Source of the DNA: Tabrizicola fusiformis | GTDB taxonomy: Bacteria; Pseudomonadota; Alphaproteobacteria; Rhodobacterales; Rhodobacteraceae | Direction of reading: 5' to 3' | DNA length: 64,000 nt | NCBI RefSeq assembly: GCF_013328815.1 | Contig: NZ_JABUHN010000001.1 | Span: 124,001 to 188,000 of the forward strand | Part shown: in pieces, positions 36,929-45,931 of the stretch | How the letters are laid out: the number at the start of each line of letters is the position of its first letter | Numbering within the stretch: position 1 is the stretch's first letter | The notes under the pieces: generated by a model | What the model was told of the DNA's origin: nothing | The model's input: only the letters and a program-made list of their open reading frames with translations | Databases searched by the model: none | Made by a program: the position numbers and the translations under genes

Positions 36929-38086
36929 TTACCGGCCGCCGATCACGCCGATATAGTCCGAGACCCAGCGGTAATAGGGCACGCAGGCGCCTTCGCCTTG
37001 CGAGCAGTTCGAGGTGGGCGTGGTCCAGAACCGGATCTTCTCGAAGTCATCCATACCGTTGGCGGTGCAACCTTCGGCCGTCAGCATGCCGCGGCCATCG
37101 GTGCAGGCGGCGGGAACCGAGGGGTTGGCCCCGAACCAGACCGCGAGGTCGGATTGCAGGTTGGACGACAGCGAATGTTCCATCCATTTGTAGGCGCAGT
37201 TCGGATGCTTGCTGTCCACATGCATCATCGTGGTATCGGCCCAGCCGGTGGCGCCTTCTTCCGGGATGGTCGAGGAAATCGGCAGCCCTTCGGACTTCAG
37301 AAGACCGACCTGGAACGGCCAGGAACCAGAGGCGACGACACCTTCGTTCTTGAAGTCGTCCATCTGGATGAAGGCGTCATGCCAGTAACGGCCCACCAGT
37401 TCGCGCTGCCCGCGCAAGAGGTCCAGCGCGGCCTTGTATTGCTCTTCGTTCAGTTCATAGGGCGAGGTGATCTTCAGTTCCGGCTTGTGGAACATCAGAT
37501 ATTGCGCGGCATCGGCAATGTGGATCGGGCCGTCATAAGCCTGCACCCGGCCTTCGTTCGACTTGCCATCGGGCAGGTCCATCTTCTCGAACACCACGTT
37601 CCAGGACTTCGGTGCTTCCTTGAAGACATCGGTGTTATACATCAGCACGTTCGGCCCCCACATATAGGGGACGCCGTAATGCACGCCATCGACCGTGTGC
37701 CAGCCGGCATTCTTCAGCCGCTCGTCCACCGCCGACCACGAGGGGATCAGGTCAATGTTGATCGGCTGCACCCGGCCGCCCGCGATCAGCCGCAGGCTGG
37801 CGTCGCCCGAAGCCGTCACAAGGTCAAACCCGCCTTCGTTCATCAGCGCGACCATTTCGTCGCTGGTGTTGGCCGTCTTGACCGAGACCTTGCAGCCGGT
37901 GTCGGCCTCGAACTTGGTCACCCAGTCAAAGCCCTTGTCGGTCTCGCCACGCTCGATATAGCCGGCCCAGGCCACGATCGAGACTTCACCTTCGCCGTCA
38001 CCGATCGCGGTGACCTGCGCCAGCGTCGGGGTGATGCCGGTCAGGATTGCCAGCGCCGTCGTGCCCATCAGTTTCAACGTCTTCAT
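36929..38086 (-). CDS. potD: Polyamine-binding periplasmic protein, PotD/PotF-like
   Basis: A 385-residue binding protein with a Sec signal (MKTLKLMGTTALAILTG...LAQ). GEVSIVAWAGYIERG and FDLVTASGDASLRL match the polyamine-binding SBP group, whose pocket uses Trp, Tyr and Asp. The C-terminal part has four cysteines (ACTDGRG, EGCTANG, NCSQGEGACVP) that could form two disulfides. AGGGAGA precedes the ATG at 38086. It is the first gene of the transporter operon, 135 bases after the LysR stop. Confidence 0.88.
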   Translation of the reverse strand: MKTLKLMGTTALAILTGITPTLAQVTAIGDGEGEVSIVAWAGYIERGETDKGFDWVTKFEADTGCKVSVKTANTSDEMVALMNEGGFDLVTASGDASLRLIAGGRVQPINIDLIPSWSAVDERLKNAGWHTVDGVHYGVPYMWGPNVLMYNTDVFKEAPKSWNVVFEKMDLPDGKSNEGRVQAYDGPIHIADAAQYLMFHKPELKITSPYELNEEQYKAALDLLRGQRELVGRYWHDAFIQMDDFKNEGVVASGSWPFQVGLLKSEGLPISSTIPEEGATGWADTTMMHVDSKHPNCAYKWMEHSLSSNLQSDLAVWFGANPSVPAACTDGRGMLTAEGCTANGMDDFEKIRFWTTPTSNCSQGEGACVPYYRWVSDYIGVIGGR

Positions 38087-38221
38087 CCGCAGTCTCCCTG
38101 AGTTGTCGCGCGCCATGGCGTCGCCGCCGGATTTCCGGTCATGGCGCAAGGGTAGGGCAGCCGGGTGATTTCGCAATAACAAAACGCGGAAAGCATCTAT
38201 CGGAAAAACCGATGGGAGGTG

Positions 38222-39121
38222 TCAGCGGTTCGCCAAGCCGTCCTGCGCCGAGCGGACAAAGTTCAGCGCGGGCGGCGACAGGGGCGCCCCGCGCCGCCAC
38301 GCAAGCCCGACCTGCACTGAAGGCAGGTCGCCTGATACATCGCGGATGCCGATGCGGTCGCCTTCCAGCGACCAGGGGCGGTAGACCAGACTGGGCAGGA
38401 TCGCCAGCCCCGCCCCGGTCGCCACCAGCGAACGGACCGCCTCGACGCTGCGGGTGCGAAAGGCGATTTCGGGCTTCACCGCCAGCGCCCCCATCAGGCG
38501 GCGGGTGCTTTCCTCGATCTCGTCCACGGTCAACTGGATCAGCGGCTGGCCCGCCAGATCGTCCAGCGCGATGCTTTCCTGATCGCCCAACGGGTGGCCC
38601 AGCGGCAACCACAGCCGATAGGGCGACACCAGCAGCGTTTCCACATGCATCGCCATCCGGTCGCGGACCGAGGAGGTCAGCAGCACCGCGACATCCAGTT
38701 CGCCGCCGATCAGCAGGTGTTGCAGGTAGTCGCCGTTATCCTCGGTCACGTTCAGTTCGACCTGCGGAAAGGCGCGGCGAAAGCGTTGCAGGATGTCCGA
38801 CAGCACATAGCCTGCGACAAGGCTGGTCACGCCCAGCGACAGCCGCCCCGTAACGGGCGCCTCATCCCGAAAGGTGGTGCGGGCGGTGGCGACATCGGCC
38901 AGAATCTGGCGGGCATGGCGCAGAAAGGCGCTACCCTTCTGGGTGATCATCAGCCCCCGCGCCAGCCGGTCGAAGAGTTGCACCCCCAGATCATCCTCAA
39001 GCGCGCGGATCGCCTCGGTCACCGAGGATTGCGAGATCGACAGCGCCCGCGCCGCGCCCGAGACCGACCCCGCTTCGGCGGCGGCGATGAAGAACTGCAA
39101 CTGGCGCAGGGTAAAGGCCAT
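38222..39121 (-). CDS. LysR-family transcriptional regulator
   Basis: A 299-residue regulator. The helix-turn-helix is at residues ~1-60 (GSVSGAARALSISQSSVTEAIRALE), then a two-lobe sensor domain. It is read in the same direction as potD and ends 135 bases before it, and starts three bases after a GAF-domain gene. It may control the polyamine operon or its own GAF partner. The ligand is unknown. Confidence 0.87.
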   Translation of the reverse strand: MAFTLRQLQFFIAAAEAGSVSGAARALSISQSSVTEAIRALEDDLGVQLFDRLARGLMITQKGSAFLRHARQILADVATARTTFRDEAPVTGRLSLGVTSLVAGYVLSDILQRFRRAFPQVELNVTEDNGDYLQHLLIGGELDVAVLLTSSVRDRMAMHVETLLVSPYRLWLPLGHPLGDQESIALDDLAGQPLIQLTVDEIEESTRRLMGALAVKPEIAFRTRSVEAVRSLVATGAGLAILPSLVYRPWSLEGDRIGIRDVSGDLPSVQVGLAWRRGAPLSPPALNFVRSAQDGLANR

Positions 39122-39124
39122 GGG

Positions 39125-39553
39125 TCAGGCGGCGGCCTCGGCCAGAAGGGCGGGGCGGGCGGTGGCCACCAGCGCCCCATAGGCGGCCAGTTTTTCGGAG
39201 GTGAAATGGTTCGGTCCGGCCAGCAGGTTCACCGTCAGCCGCACCGTGCCGGCATCGTCCCAGATCGGAATATTCACCGCCGAGCCAAGGCCCATCGAGG
39301 TGATCAGAGCATGGTCAAAGAAGAACTTGGCAAATTCGGGCGTGGTGTTGGCGACAAAGGTCTGCTTGCCGGCGATGCAATGCTCATACCAGCCGTCGCG
39401 CGTCTGCGGCTTGGTCCCCTGCAACGGATATTCCACCGGATGCGAGGTATAGCTGCGCCAGACCTGATCCTTTTCAGGGTCCAGCACGGTTACCGTGAAC
39501 AGGATGGTGCCAAGCGCGGCGCAGGCGTGGTGCAGATCGGATTGGGCAGACAT
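39125..39553 (-). CDS. Single-domain GAF protein
   Basis: A 142-residue protein built as one GAF domain: LGTILFTVTVLDPEKDQVWRSYTSHPVEYPL at the start, then CIAGKQTFVANTTPEF and GSAVNIPIWDDAGTVRLTVNLL. GGAGG lies six bases before the ATG at 39553. It sits three bases upstream of the LysR gene, so the pair is probably co-translated. Stand-alone GAF proteins can bind small ligands. One possible role is ligand sensing or sequestration for the LysR system. Confidence 0.75.
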   Translation of the reverse strand: MSAQSDLHHACAALGTILFTVTVLDPEKDQVWRSYTSHPVEYPLQGTKPQTRDGWYEHCIAGKQTFVANTTPEFAKFFFDHALITSMGLGSAVNIPIWDDAGTVRLTVNLLAGPNHFTSEKLAAYGALVATARPALLAEAAA

Positions 39554-39584
39554 TCGGGCCTCCGGCTGAGATGGCCGCATCGGA

Positions 39585-40637
39585 TCATGCGGCGGGCGTC
39601 GCCGCAAGGGGCCGCGCCAGAAGCGCAATCAGGTCCGACCGGGTGACAAGCCCCACCAGATGGCCCTCTGCCAGCACCGGGACGGCCTGTTGGCCACCAT
39701 CGGCCAGAAGTGTGACCAGCGCGCCCGCCGGGGTGTCCGGGCTGGCGGTCTCACCCGCCTCGGCCAGATCGGCGGCGGTCAGGCCGGGCTCGGTCTGCCC
39801 GGTCAGGGCGTGTTCGTTGACAAGGCCGCGATATTGCCCTTCGGCCACCACCGGCAGCGTCTTGAAACGGTGGGTGATAAATTCGGCGGCAAGCCGGGGC
39901 AGTGGGGTGTCCGGTGTCACGGTGACCAGATCGCGCGACATCAGATGCGCGGCGGTCAACCCGGCAAGGGGGCGGATGGCGGCTTCGGCTTCGGCGGCGG
40001 TGATCAGCCGGGCCAGATCCTCGACCCCGATGTTCGCGCCCAGCCGCAGCCGGGCCAGAAGGTCGGCCAGCGCACCGGGCGGCGGCAGGTGCCGCCGCGC
40101 CGGGCTGGGATCGGCGGTGCCATGCGGCGCAGGGGGCGACTGGCGCAGGGGATAGACCCGCCCCGTCGCCCGGTTCCAGACCAGCCCCGCCGCCACCAGC
40201 GCCGACGATCCCACCAGCACGGGAACAAGTCCGCCATGGGGCAGCGGCGACAGTGCCAAAAGCAGCGCAACCGCCCCCCCGGGCGGGTGCATCGCCCGCG
40301 CCGCCGCCATCACCGCCACCGCAAGGGCCACGGCGATCAGCGCCTGTGCCAGCAGGGGAAGCGGCAGGAAACCCGCCACCAGCGCCGCCACGGCAGCCAG
40401 ACCATTGCCCGCCACAACAGACCATGGCTGCGCCAGGGGGCTGTTCGGAACAGCAAAAACCAGAAAGGCCGAGGCGCCGAACGGCGCGATCAGCCCCGGC
40501 CCCGGCAGCCCCACCATCCGGCAGGCCAGCGCCGCGACGCCAAGACCAAGAGCGGCCCCAAAAGCGGCACGCAACGCCTCGGAAAGTTTGGGGCGCGGCA
40601 CGGCGGGGCCGAACCCCCTCAGAAACACGGACAGCAT
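39585..40637 (-). CDS. HPP-family membrane protein with C-terminal CBS pair
   Basis: A 350-residue protein. Residues ~20-165 hold four or five membrane segments with the HPP signature (MHPPGGAVALLLAL, FGASAFLVFAVPNSPLAQPW). Residues ~225-345 form two CBS motifs (LMSRDLVTVTPDTPLPRLA, GLVNEHAL, VPVLAEGHLVGLVTRSDLI). HPP proteins are linked to nitrite transport in some phototrophs; CBS pairs bind adenine nucleotides. GGGAGGA precedes the ATG. Confidence 0.86.
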   Translation of the reverse strand: MLSVFLRGFGPAVPRPKLSEALRAAFGAALGLGVAALACRMVGLPGPGLIAPFGASAFLVFAVPNSPLAQPWSVVAGNGLAAVAALVAGFLPLPLLAQALIAVALAVAVMAAARAMHPPGGAVALLLALSPLPHGGLVPVLVGSSALVAAGLVWNRATGRVYPLRQSPPAPHGTADPSPARRHLPPPGALADLLARLRLGANIGVEDLARLITAAEAEAAIRPLAGLTAAHLMSRDLVTVTPDTPLPRLAAEFITHRFKTLPVVAEGQYRGLVNEHALTGQTEPGLTAADLAEAGETASPDTPAGALVTLLADGGQQAVPVLAEGHLVGLVTRSDLIALLARPLAATPAA

Positions 40638-40693
40638 GGCAATCCTCCCGGGCCTTGATGCCACGCGCCATGGCCAGAGGCCAGTGCGGCGGC

Positions 40694-41032
40694 TCAGGCC
40701 GAATGCAGCCCCGAAGCGAACAGCACCCAACCCGCCTCGGGCGCCGGGATGGCAGGTTTGGCCCCCTGCCAGAAGAACAAGAGCGCCAGAACCGGCGTTT
40801 TCGGATGATCCGCCTCGGCCAGAAGCTGCCAGCCGCAGCCGAAACCCTCGGTCAGCAAGCCCTCGGCATAAAACGCGAGTTCTTCGGCATCCAGCAGCGC
40901 CTCGTCATCGTCCTGCGCGGCCCAATGCCCCTCTTCCCACCAGACGACTTGCCCTTCGATGTCGGGAAATTTCAGCGCATGGCGGGCCAGCGGCAGCAGG
41001 CAGGCGTCAAACGGTCCGGCTTGGCGGGGCAT
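40694..41032 (-). CDS. Conserved hypothetical protein
   Basis: A 112-residue soluble acidic protein without signal peptide or membrane segment. It has FDACLLPLARHALKFPDIEGQ and WWEEGHWAAQDDDEALLDAEEL, then a hydrophobic GWQLLAEADHPKTPVLALLFFWQG. I do not recognise the family. GGAGG lies six bases before the ATG at 41032, and base use matches neighbours, so it is likely real. It lies between the HPP gene and holA. Confidence 0.68.
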   Translation of the reverse strand: MPRQAGPFDACLLPLARHALKFPDIEGQVVWWEEGHWAAQDDDEALLDAEELAFYAEGLLTEGFGCGWQLLAEADHPKTPVLALLFFWQGAKPAIPAPEAGWVLFASGLHSA

Positions 41033-41094
41033 CGGGGCCTCCTGAAAGGTTTGCCATGAGGTGCCAGAGTGGGGGCGGCAGGGCAAGCGCCGCG

Positions 41095-42108
41095 TCAGCG
41101 CCGCATCATCGCCAGCCGCAACAGCGCCCGCTCCATCACCGCCATCTGCGGCGCCTTCGAGGTGGAGCGCAATGTCAGGTCGGTTTCCACCAGCAGCGCC
41201 AGCGCCTGTTCCAGCCGGTGCATTCCCCAAGCCTGCGCCTGCCGCCCCATGGCGTCTTTCTGCTTGAAGCCGATGCGCGCCTTCTGGATGCCGCTCATTG
41301 CCCCGCCCGGATCGGCGGCGGCGGCGTGCAGCACCCGAAAATGGCGCAGCGCGGCGATGCACAGCCCCACCGCCTGCGTGCCCTGCGCCTCAAGCCGCCG
41401 CAGCAGCGGGCCGATGCCGGTGCCACGCCCCTCGGCCACGGCGTTGATCAGGTCATCCAGTTCAGCCTCGATCGTTGCGGGGGCCATGGCGGCCACTTCG
41501 GCGGGGGTCAGGGGCGTGTCATCGCCCCATTTGTAAAGCGCGATCTTTTCCAGCGTTTGGCGGAAATCGCCCGGATCAAGGCTGCGCGCCAGCACGGCCA
41601 GATCGGTCATCGCGGCAGGCTCGATCTGGCGCAGCCCGGCTTTCGCCAGTTCCGCCTCAATCTCTTCGCGGCTGGGCGGGTCGTCGTAGAGGCCGATGCT
41701 GATGGCGGTCGGATGCTTGTCAAACAGGGCCTTGAGCGTGGATTTCGCGGTCAGATTGCCCGCGGTCACCACAATCGCCGCATCGCCCGGCTTCCACTCT
41801 TTCAGCGCAGTGGTAATGGCGGGGGTGGTGGTGTCGGTGGCGTCTTCGACAAAGGCCACGCGGGGGCCGGGGAAAAAGCCGACTTCCTTGATGGCATCCA
41901 AAAGCAGGGCGGCATCCTTGCGCAGATCGGCCCCCGCGATCCGGCCAAGGCGCATTTCACCCTCGCCATTCGGGCCGATCAGGGCGGCAATCGCCTCTTG
42001 CCGCTTCAGCGCAACCCGCATCGCATCGGCGCCGAAGATCAGAAGCCCGGCCCGCCCCGGTTCCGGCCGCGCGCAATAGCGCGCCGCCTCTGCGCCTTTC
42101 AGGATCAT
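41095..42108 (-). CDS. holA: DNA polymerase III subunit delta
   Basis: A 337-residue clamp-loader subunit that opens the beta clamp. It has the AAA+-like N-terminal domain (LLIFGADAMRVALKRQEAIAAL, DAALLLDAIKEVGFF), a lid with LARSLDPGDFRQTLEKIALYK and a collar domain at the end. As usual for delta it lacks a working Walker A. The ATG overlaps the lptE stop (ATGA). The leuS-lptE-holA order is conserved in alphaproteobacteria. Confidence 0.93.
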   Translation of the reverse strand: MILKGAEAARYCARPEPGRAGLLIFGADAMRVALKRQEAIAALIGPNGEGEMRLGRIAGADLRKDAALLLDAIKEVGFFPGPRVAFVEDATDTTTPAITTALKEWKPGDAAIVVTAGNLTAKSTLKALFDKHPTAISIGLYDDPPSREEIEAELAKAGLRQIEPAAMTDLAVLARSLDPGDFRQTLEKIALYKWGDDTPLTPAEVAAMAPATIEAELDDLINAVAEGRGTGIGPLLRRLEAQGTQAVGLCIAALRHFRVLHAAAADPGGAMSGIQKARIGFKQKDAMGRQAQAWGMHRLEQALALLVETDLTLRSTSKAPQMAVMERALLRLAMMRR

Positions 42109-42590
42109 TCGGCCCAACTGGCCGAACTGGCCACGATCCGCATGACAATCTGATCTGCCAGAATATGCATCAGCCGCCGGTGCGCATCCTCTTCCGCCGC
42201 AAGTCCCGCGACGGTTGAGCCTGTGGCCGACCATGAGGTAAAGCTTTCCACCCGCCCTCCGGCCACCCGGGCACCGCTTTCGCGGTCGGTCAGGGTCCAG
42301 TCGATGGCGCCGGTCAGGTTATAGCGGGTGATGTCGCTGGCAGGGGTAATACCCACGCCCACCGGCTGCGTGGTGATTGTGTAAGACAGGTCATAACGCA
42401 CCACCTGCGCCCGGCCCAACCGCTCTTCCAGCCGCTCGACCAGATCGAAGGCATCCTTGCTGGAGGGATCGTCGATGCGGACCCGCCCCATCAGCCCACG
42501 CGCCGGGCCTTGCGGGCCATAGGCGGGGGTAAAGCCGCAGGCGGCCAGCGCCAGCGGCATCAGCAGCAGGGTGCGGCGGTGAAGCGCCAT
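42105..42590 (-). CDS. lptE: LPS-assembly lipoprotein LptE
   Basis: About 161 residues from the ATG at 42590 (MALHRRTLLLMPLALAACG). The lipobox LAAC gives a lipid-anchored outer-membrane protein that plugs LptD. The mature part has GRVRIDDPSSKDAFDLVERLEERLG and a C-terminal RLMHILADQIVMRI helix, fitting the family. A start at 42608 would add six residues and overlap the end of leuS. Either way translation is coupled to leuS. Confidence 0.88.
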   Translation of the reverse strand: MALHRRTLLLMPLALAACGFTPAYGPQGPARGLMGRVRIDDPSSKDAFDLVERLEERLGRAQVVRYDLSYTITTQPVGVGITPASDITRYNLTGAIDWTLTDRESGARVAGGRVESFTSWSATGSTVAGLAAEEDAHRRLMHILADQIVMRIVASSASWAE

Positions 42591-42594
42591 GGGG

Positions 42595-45153
42595 TCAAGC
42601 GACGACATTGATGATGCGGCCCGGAACGACGATGATCTTCTTCACCGGCTGCCCGGCAAGGAACTTGATGACATCCTCATTCGCCAGCGCGATCTTTTCA
42701 ACCTCTGCCGCCGCCATATCCTTGGGCACGCTGATTTCCGCCCGCCGCTTGCCGTTGATCTGGATCGGCAGCGTCACGGTGTCATCCACCAACAGCGCCG
42801 GATCGGCCTTGGGCCAGGGCGCCTGGGTGCAAAGCCCTTCACCGCCCTGATAGGTCCAGATCGATTCGGCGATATGCGGCGTCATCGGCGACATCAGTTT
42901 CGCCAGCGTGCGGATGCCGGCCTTCATCACCGGGGTCGAGGCGGTCGCCTTGGCCAGCGTGTTGGTAAAGCCGTAAAGCGCCGCGATGGCCTTGTTGAAG
43001 GCAAAGCCCTCGATGCTGCGCGTCACCTCGTCGATGGCCCGGGCGGTGGCGCGGCGCAGATCGTCATCGCCCGTGCCGGTATGGTCGGCCGGCATCTCGC
43101 CGATCCGGCTGCACAGCGACCAGACGCGCGACAGATGCTTGAACGTCGCCTCGGCGCCGGATGCGGTCCATTCCACGTCCCGCTCGGGCGGGCTGTCGGA
43201 CATGACGAACCAGCGCGCGGTGTCGGCCCCGAAGGCCGCGATGATGTTCATCGGATCGACGACATTCTTCTTCGACTTCGACATCTTGGCCGAAGGGATC
43301 ACCTCAACCACCGTGCCATCCTGCAAGGTCGCCCCGTTCTCGCTGCGGATGATGTCTTCGGGCAGGTGATAGACCGGGCGGCCCTTTTCATCGGTGGTCT
43401 TGTAAATCTCATGCGTCACCATGCCTTGGGTGAACAGGGCATTGAACGGCTCAATCGCCTTGGCGGGCAGGTGGCCGGTCTTGTGCATCGCCCGGGCGAA
43501 GAACCGGCTGTAGAGCAGGTGCAGGATCGCATGTTCGATGCCGCCGATATACTGATCGACGTTCATCCAGTAATCGGCATCCTCGGCCACGGTCGGCGTT
43601 TCGGCGCGCGGGCTGGTGAAGCGGGCGTAATACCACGACGAATCGACAAAGGTGTCCATCGTGTCGGTCTCGCGCCGCGCCTTGGCGCCGCATTGCGGGC
43701 AGGTGCAGTCGCGCCATGTCGGATGCCGGTCCAGCGGGTTGCCGGGGATGTCAAAGGTCACATCATCGGGCAATTTGATCGGCAGGTTCGCCTTGGCCTC
43801 GGCCACCACGCCGCAGGTGGCGCAATGGATCACCGGAATCGGGCAGCCCCAATAGCGCTGCCGCGAAATCCCCCAGTCGCGCAGGCGATAGTTGGTCACG
43901 CCGCGCCCGATGCCGCGCGCCTCGCATTCGGCAATCGCCGCCACCACCGCCTCTTCGCCGGTCTGCACCGCAGCCCCGGCAAAGCCGCGGATATAGCGGA
44001 CCTTCTCGGATTTCATCGGCACGAAGGGCTCGGCCAAGGGGGCAGCCTCGGCGCCCTCGGCCACGAAGACCGGCGGAATCGGCAGCCCGTATTTCGTGGC
44101 AAACTCAAAGTCGCGGGCGTCATGCGCCGGGCAGCCGAAAATCGCGCCGGTGCCGTAATCCATCAGGATGAAGTTGGCGATATAGACCGGAAGTTCCCAA
44201 TCGGTATCAAAGGGATGCGCCACGCGCATGCCGGTATCCATGCCCAGCTTCTCGGCCGTCTCCAGCGCCTCGGCACTCGTGCCGCCACGGCGGCATTCGG
44301 CGACAAAGGCGGCAATCGCCGGGTCATGCCGCTCCAGATGCTTGGCCAGCGGATGATCCGGGCTGATCGCGGCAAAGGAGGCGCCCATCAGCGTATCGGG
44401 CCGGGTGGTGTAAACCTCCAGCCGGTCAAACCCTTCGGGGGCACCGCGCGTCGCAAAGGCGAATTGCAGCCCGCGCGACTGGCCGATCCAGTTGGCCTGC
44501 ATCAGTCGCACCTTCTCGGGCCAGTCCTTCAGCCCGTCCAGCGCCGACAGCAATTCCGCCGAATAGTCGGAAATCTTGAAGAACCACTGGGTCAGCTCGC
44601 GCCGTTCCACCAAGGCGCCGGAACGCCAGCCGCGCCCGTCGATCACCTGTTCATTCGCCAGAACGGTCATATCGACCGGATCCCAGTTCACCACGGCGGC
44701 CTTGCGATAGACCAGCCCCGCCTCCATCATGTCGATGAACATGGCCTGCTGCTGGCCGTAATATTCCGGGTCGCAGGTGGCAAATTCGCGGGACCAGTCG
44801 ATCGACAGGCCCAGGGGCTTCATCTGCGCGCGCATGTCGGCGATGTTGGAATAGGTCCATTCCTTGGGATGGCCGCCCCGCTCCATCGCGGCATTCTCGG
44901 CCGGCATCCCGAAGGCATCCCAGCCCATCGGATGCAGCACGCTGTATCCCTGCGCGATCTTGGTGCGCGCCACCACATCGCCCATCGTATAATTGCGCAC
45001 ATGGCCCATGTGGATGCGCCCCGACGGATAGGGGAACATCTCCAGCACATAATACTTGGGCTTGGCCGGATCGCGCCGCGCGGCAAAGGCCCCGGCCTCG
45101 TCCCAGGCCTTTTGCCATTTCGGTTCGATCGTGGCGGGGTCGTAGCGCGACAT
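42595..45153 (-). CDS. leuS: Leucyl-tRNA synthetase
   Basis: An 852-residue class I synthetase. The HIGH-type motif is PSGRIHMGH and the KMSKS motif is KMSKSKKNV. The editing (CP1) domain includes the [10 protein letters not shown] segment. A zinc-binding region with CATCG and CPQCGAKA is visible. The start at 45153 has GAGG about seven bases upstream; an upstream ATG at 45165 lacks it. First gene of the leuS-lptE-holA block. Confidence 0.97.
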   Translation of the reverse strand: MSRYDPATIEPKWQKAWDEAGAFAARRDPAKPKYYVLEMFPYPSGRIHMGHVRNYTMGDVVARTKIAQGYSVLHPMGWDAFGMPAENAAMERGGHPKEWTYSNIADMRAQMKPLGLSIDWSREFATCDPEYYGQQQAMFIDMMEAGLVYRKAAVVNWDPVDMTVLANEQVIDGRGWRSGALVERRELTQWFFKISDYSAELLSALDGLKDWPEKVRLMQANWIGQSRGLQFAFATRGAPEGFDRLEVYTTRPDTLMGASFAAISPDHPLAKHLERHDPAIAAFVAECRRGGTSAEALETAEKLGMDTGMRVAHPFDTDWELPVYIANFILMDYGTGAIFGCPAHDARDFEFATKYGLPIPPVFVAEGAEAAPLAEPFVPMKSEKVRYIRGFAGAAVQTGEEAVVAAIAECEARGIGRGVTNYRLRDWGISRQRYWGCPIPVIHCATCGVVAEAKANLPIKLPDDVTFDIPGNPLDRHPTWRDCTCPQCGAKARRETDTMDTFVDSSWYYARFTSPRAETPTVAEDADYWMNVDQYIGGIEHAILHLLYSRFFARAMHKTGHLPAKAIEPFNALFTQGMVTHEIYKTTDEKGRPVYHLPEDIIRSENGATLQDGTVVEVIPSAKMSKSKKNVVDPMNIIAAFGADTARWFVMSDSPPERDVEWTASGAEATFKHLSRVWSLCSRIGEMPADHTGTGDDDLRRATARAIDEVTRSIEGFAFNKAIAALYGFTNTLAKATASTPVMKAGIRTLAKLMSPMTPHIAESIWTYQGGEGLCTQAPWPKADPALLVDDTVTLPIQINGKRRAEISVPKDMAAAEVEKIALANEDVIKFLAGQPVKKIIVVPGRIINVVA

Positions 45154-45223
45154 CTGGGGCCTCATTCTGTTCCGCAAGCGGGATACACCGCCGAACCCCG
45201 GAAGGTCCAGAGCGACGGGCCCC

Positions 45224-45268
45224 TTTCATCTTGGCCAAAATATCCCGGGGTCCGGGGCAGCGCCCCGG
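45224..45268. repeat. Intergenic repeat, copy 2 (CATCTTGGC / AAATATCCCGGGG core plus GC hairpin)
   Basis: The core is 45224-45250, followed by CCGGGGC-AGC-GCCCCGG at 45252-45268. It separates leuS from the DUF3576 gene. On the minus strand the hairpin comes first after the DUF3576 stop, so it may end that transcript. Confidence 0.7.
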
Positions 45269-45293
45269 TCCGGCGGATCAACCCGCAGCGCGC

Positions 45294-45854
45294 TTAAAGC
45301 TTGGTGTCCTGAATGCGCAACTGGCGGGCGCGGGTCAGGATGGCATCCTCGATGGCGCGCACGGTTTCGGGGGCAACGGCACCGCCGCCCGAAGTCTGCA
45401 TGGCAATCTTCAGGCTGCGGGCGTCCAGTGCCGGATCCTGCACATAGATCGTCGCGCGGTAGGCGCGTCCGCCGCCCGGCGGCTTGCCATAGCCGGTCAC
45501 GATCACGCCAGTAAAGGGATCGACCGATTCGATGGGCAGGAAGTTCAGCACATCCAGCGCCGCCGCCCAGATATACTTGTTCACCTCGACCGTGGTGTTG
45601 GGGTTGTCGCGCTTGACGAAGAGGTCCGACAGGGTCGAGCCGGTGTTGCGGTCCTTTTCATAGCGGGCGGCGGCAATCGCCTCTTCCTGCTTTTCGCGCG
45701 CACTTCGGGCGTAAACTTGGCTTTCCGTCGGCACGGCATCGGCCTGCTTGCGTCCGAAAAGCCCGCTGTCACCGCTGGAAAGCCCGCCGCAACCGGCAAG
45801 TGCGACCGCAAGGCCCACGAGCAGCGCGCTTTGTGCGACACGGTTCAGCTTCAT
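45294..45854 (-). CDS. DUF3576-family lipoprotein
   Basis: A 186-residue lipoprotein with lipobox LAGC after a typical signal. The DUF3576 part has NKYIWAAALDVLNFLPIESVDPFTGVIVTGYG and RAYRATIYVQDPALDARSL. The family is common in alphaproteobacteria next to leuS and probably sits in the outer membrane; its role is not known to me. A G-rich site precedes the ATG at 45854. Confidence 0.88.
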   Translation of the reverse strand: MKLNRVAQSALLVGLAVALAGCGGLSSGDSGLFGRKQADAVPTESQVYARSAREKQEEAIAAARYEKDRNTGSTLSDLFVKRDNPNTTVEVNKYIWAAALDVLNFLPIESVDPFTGVIVTGYGKPPGGGRAYRATIYVQDPALDARSLKIAMQTSGGGAVAPETVRAIEDAILTRARQLRIQDTKL

Positions 45855-45931
45855 CGAAGACCCCCAGAATGGTGCTTTCTGCTGTCTAGCCGAGCCGCCA
45901 TTGCGTGCCAAGGCTTTTCCCCAAACGTGGA

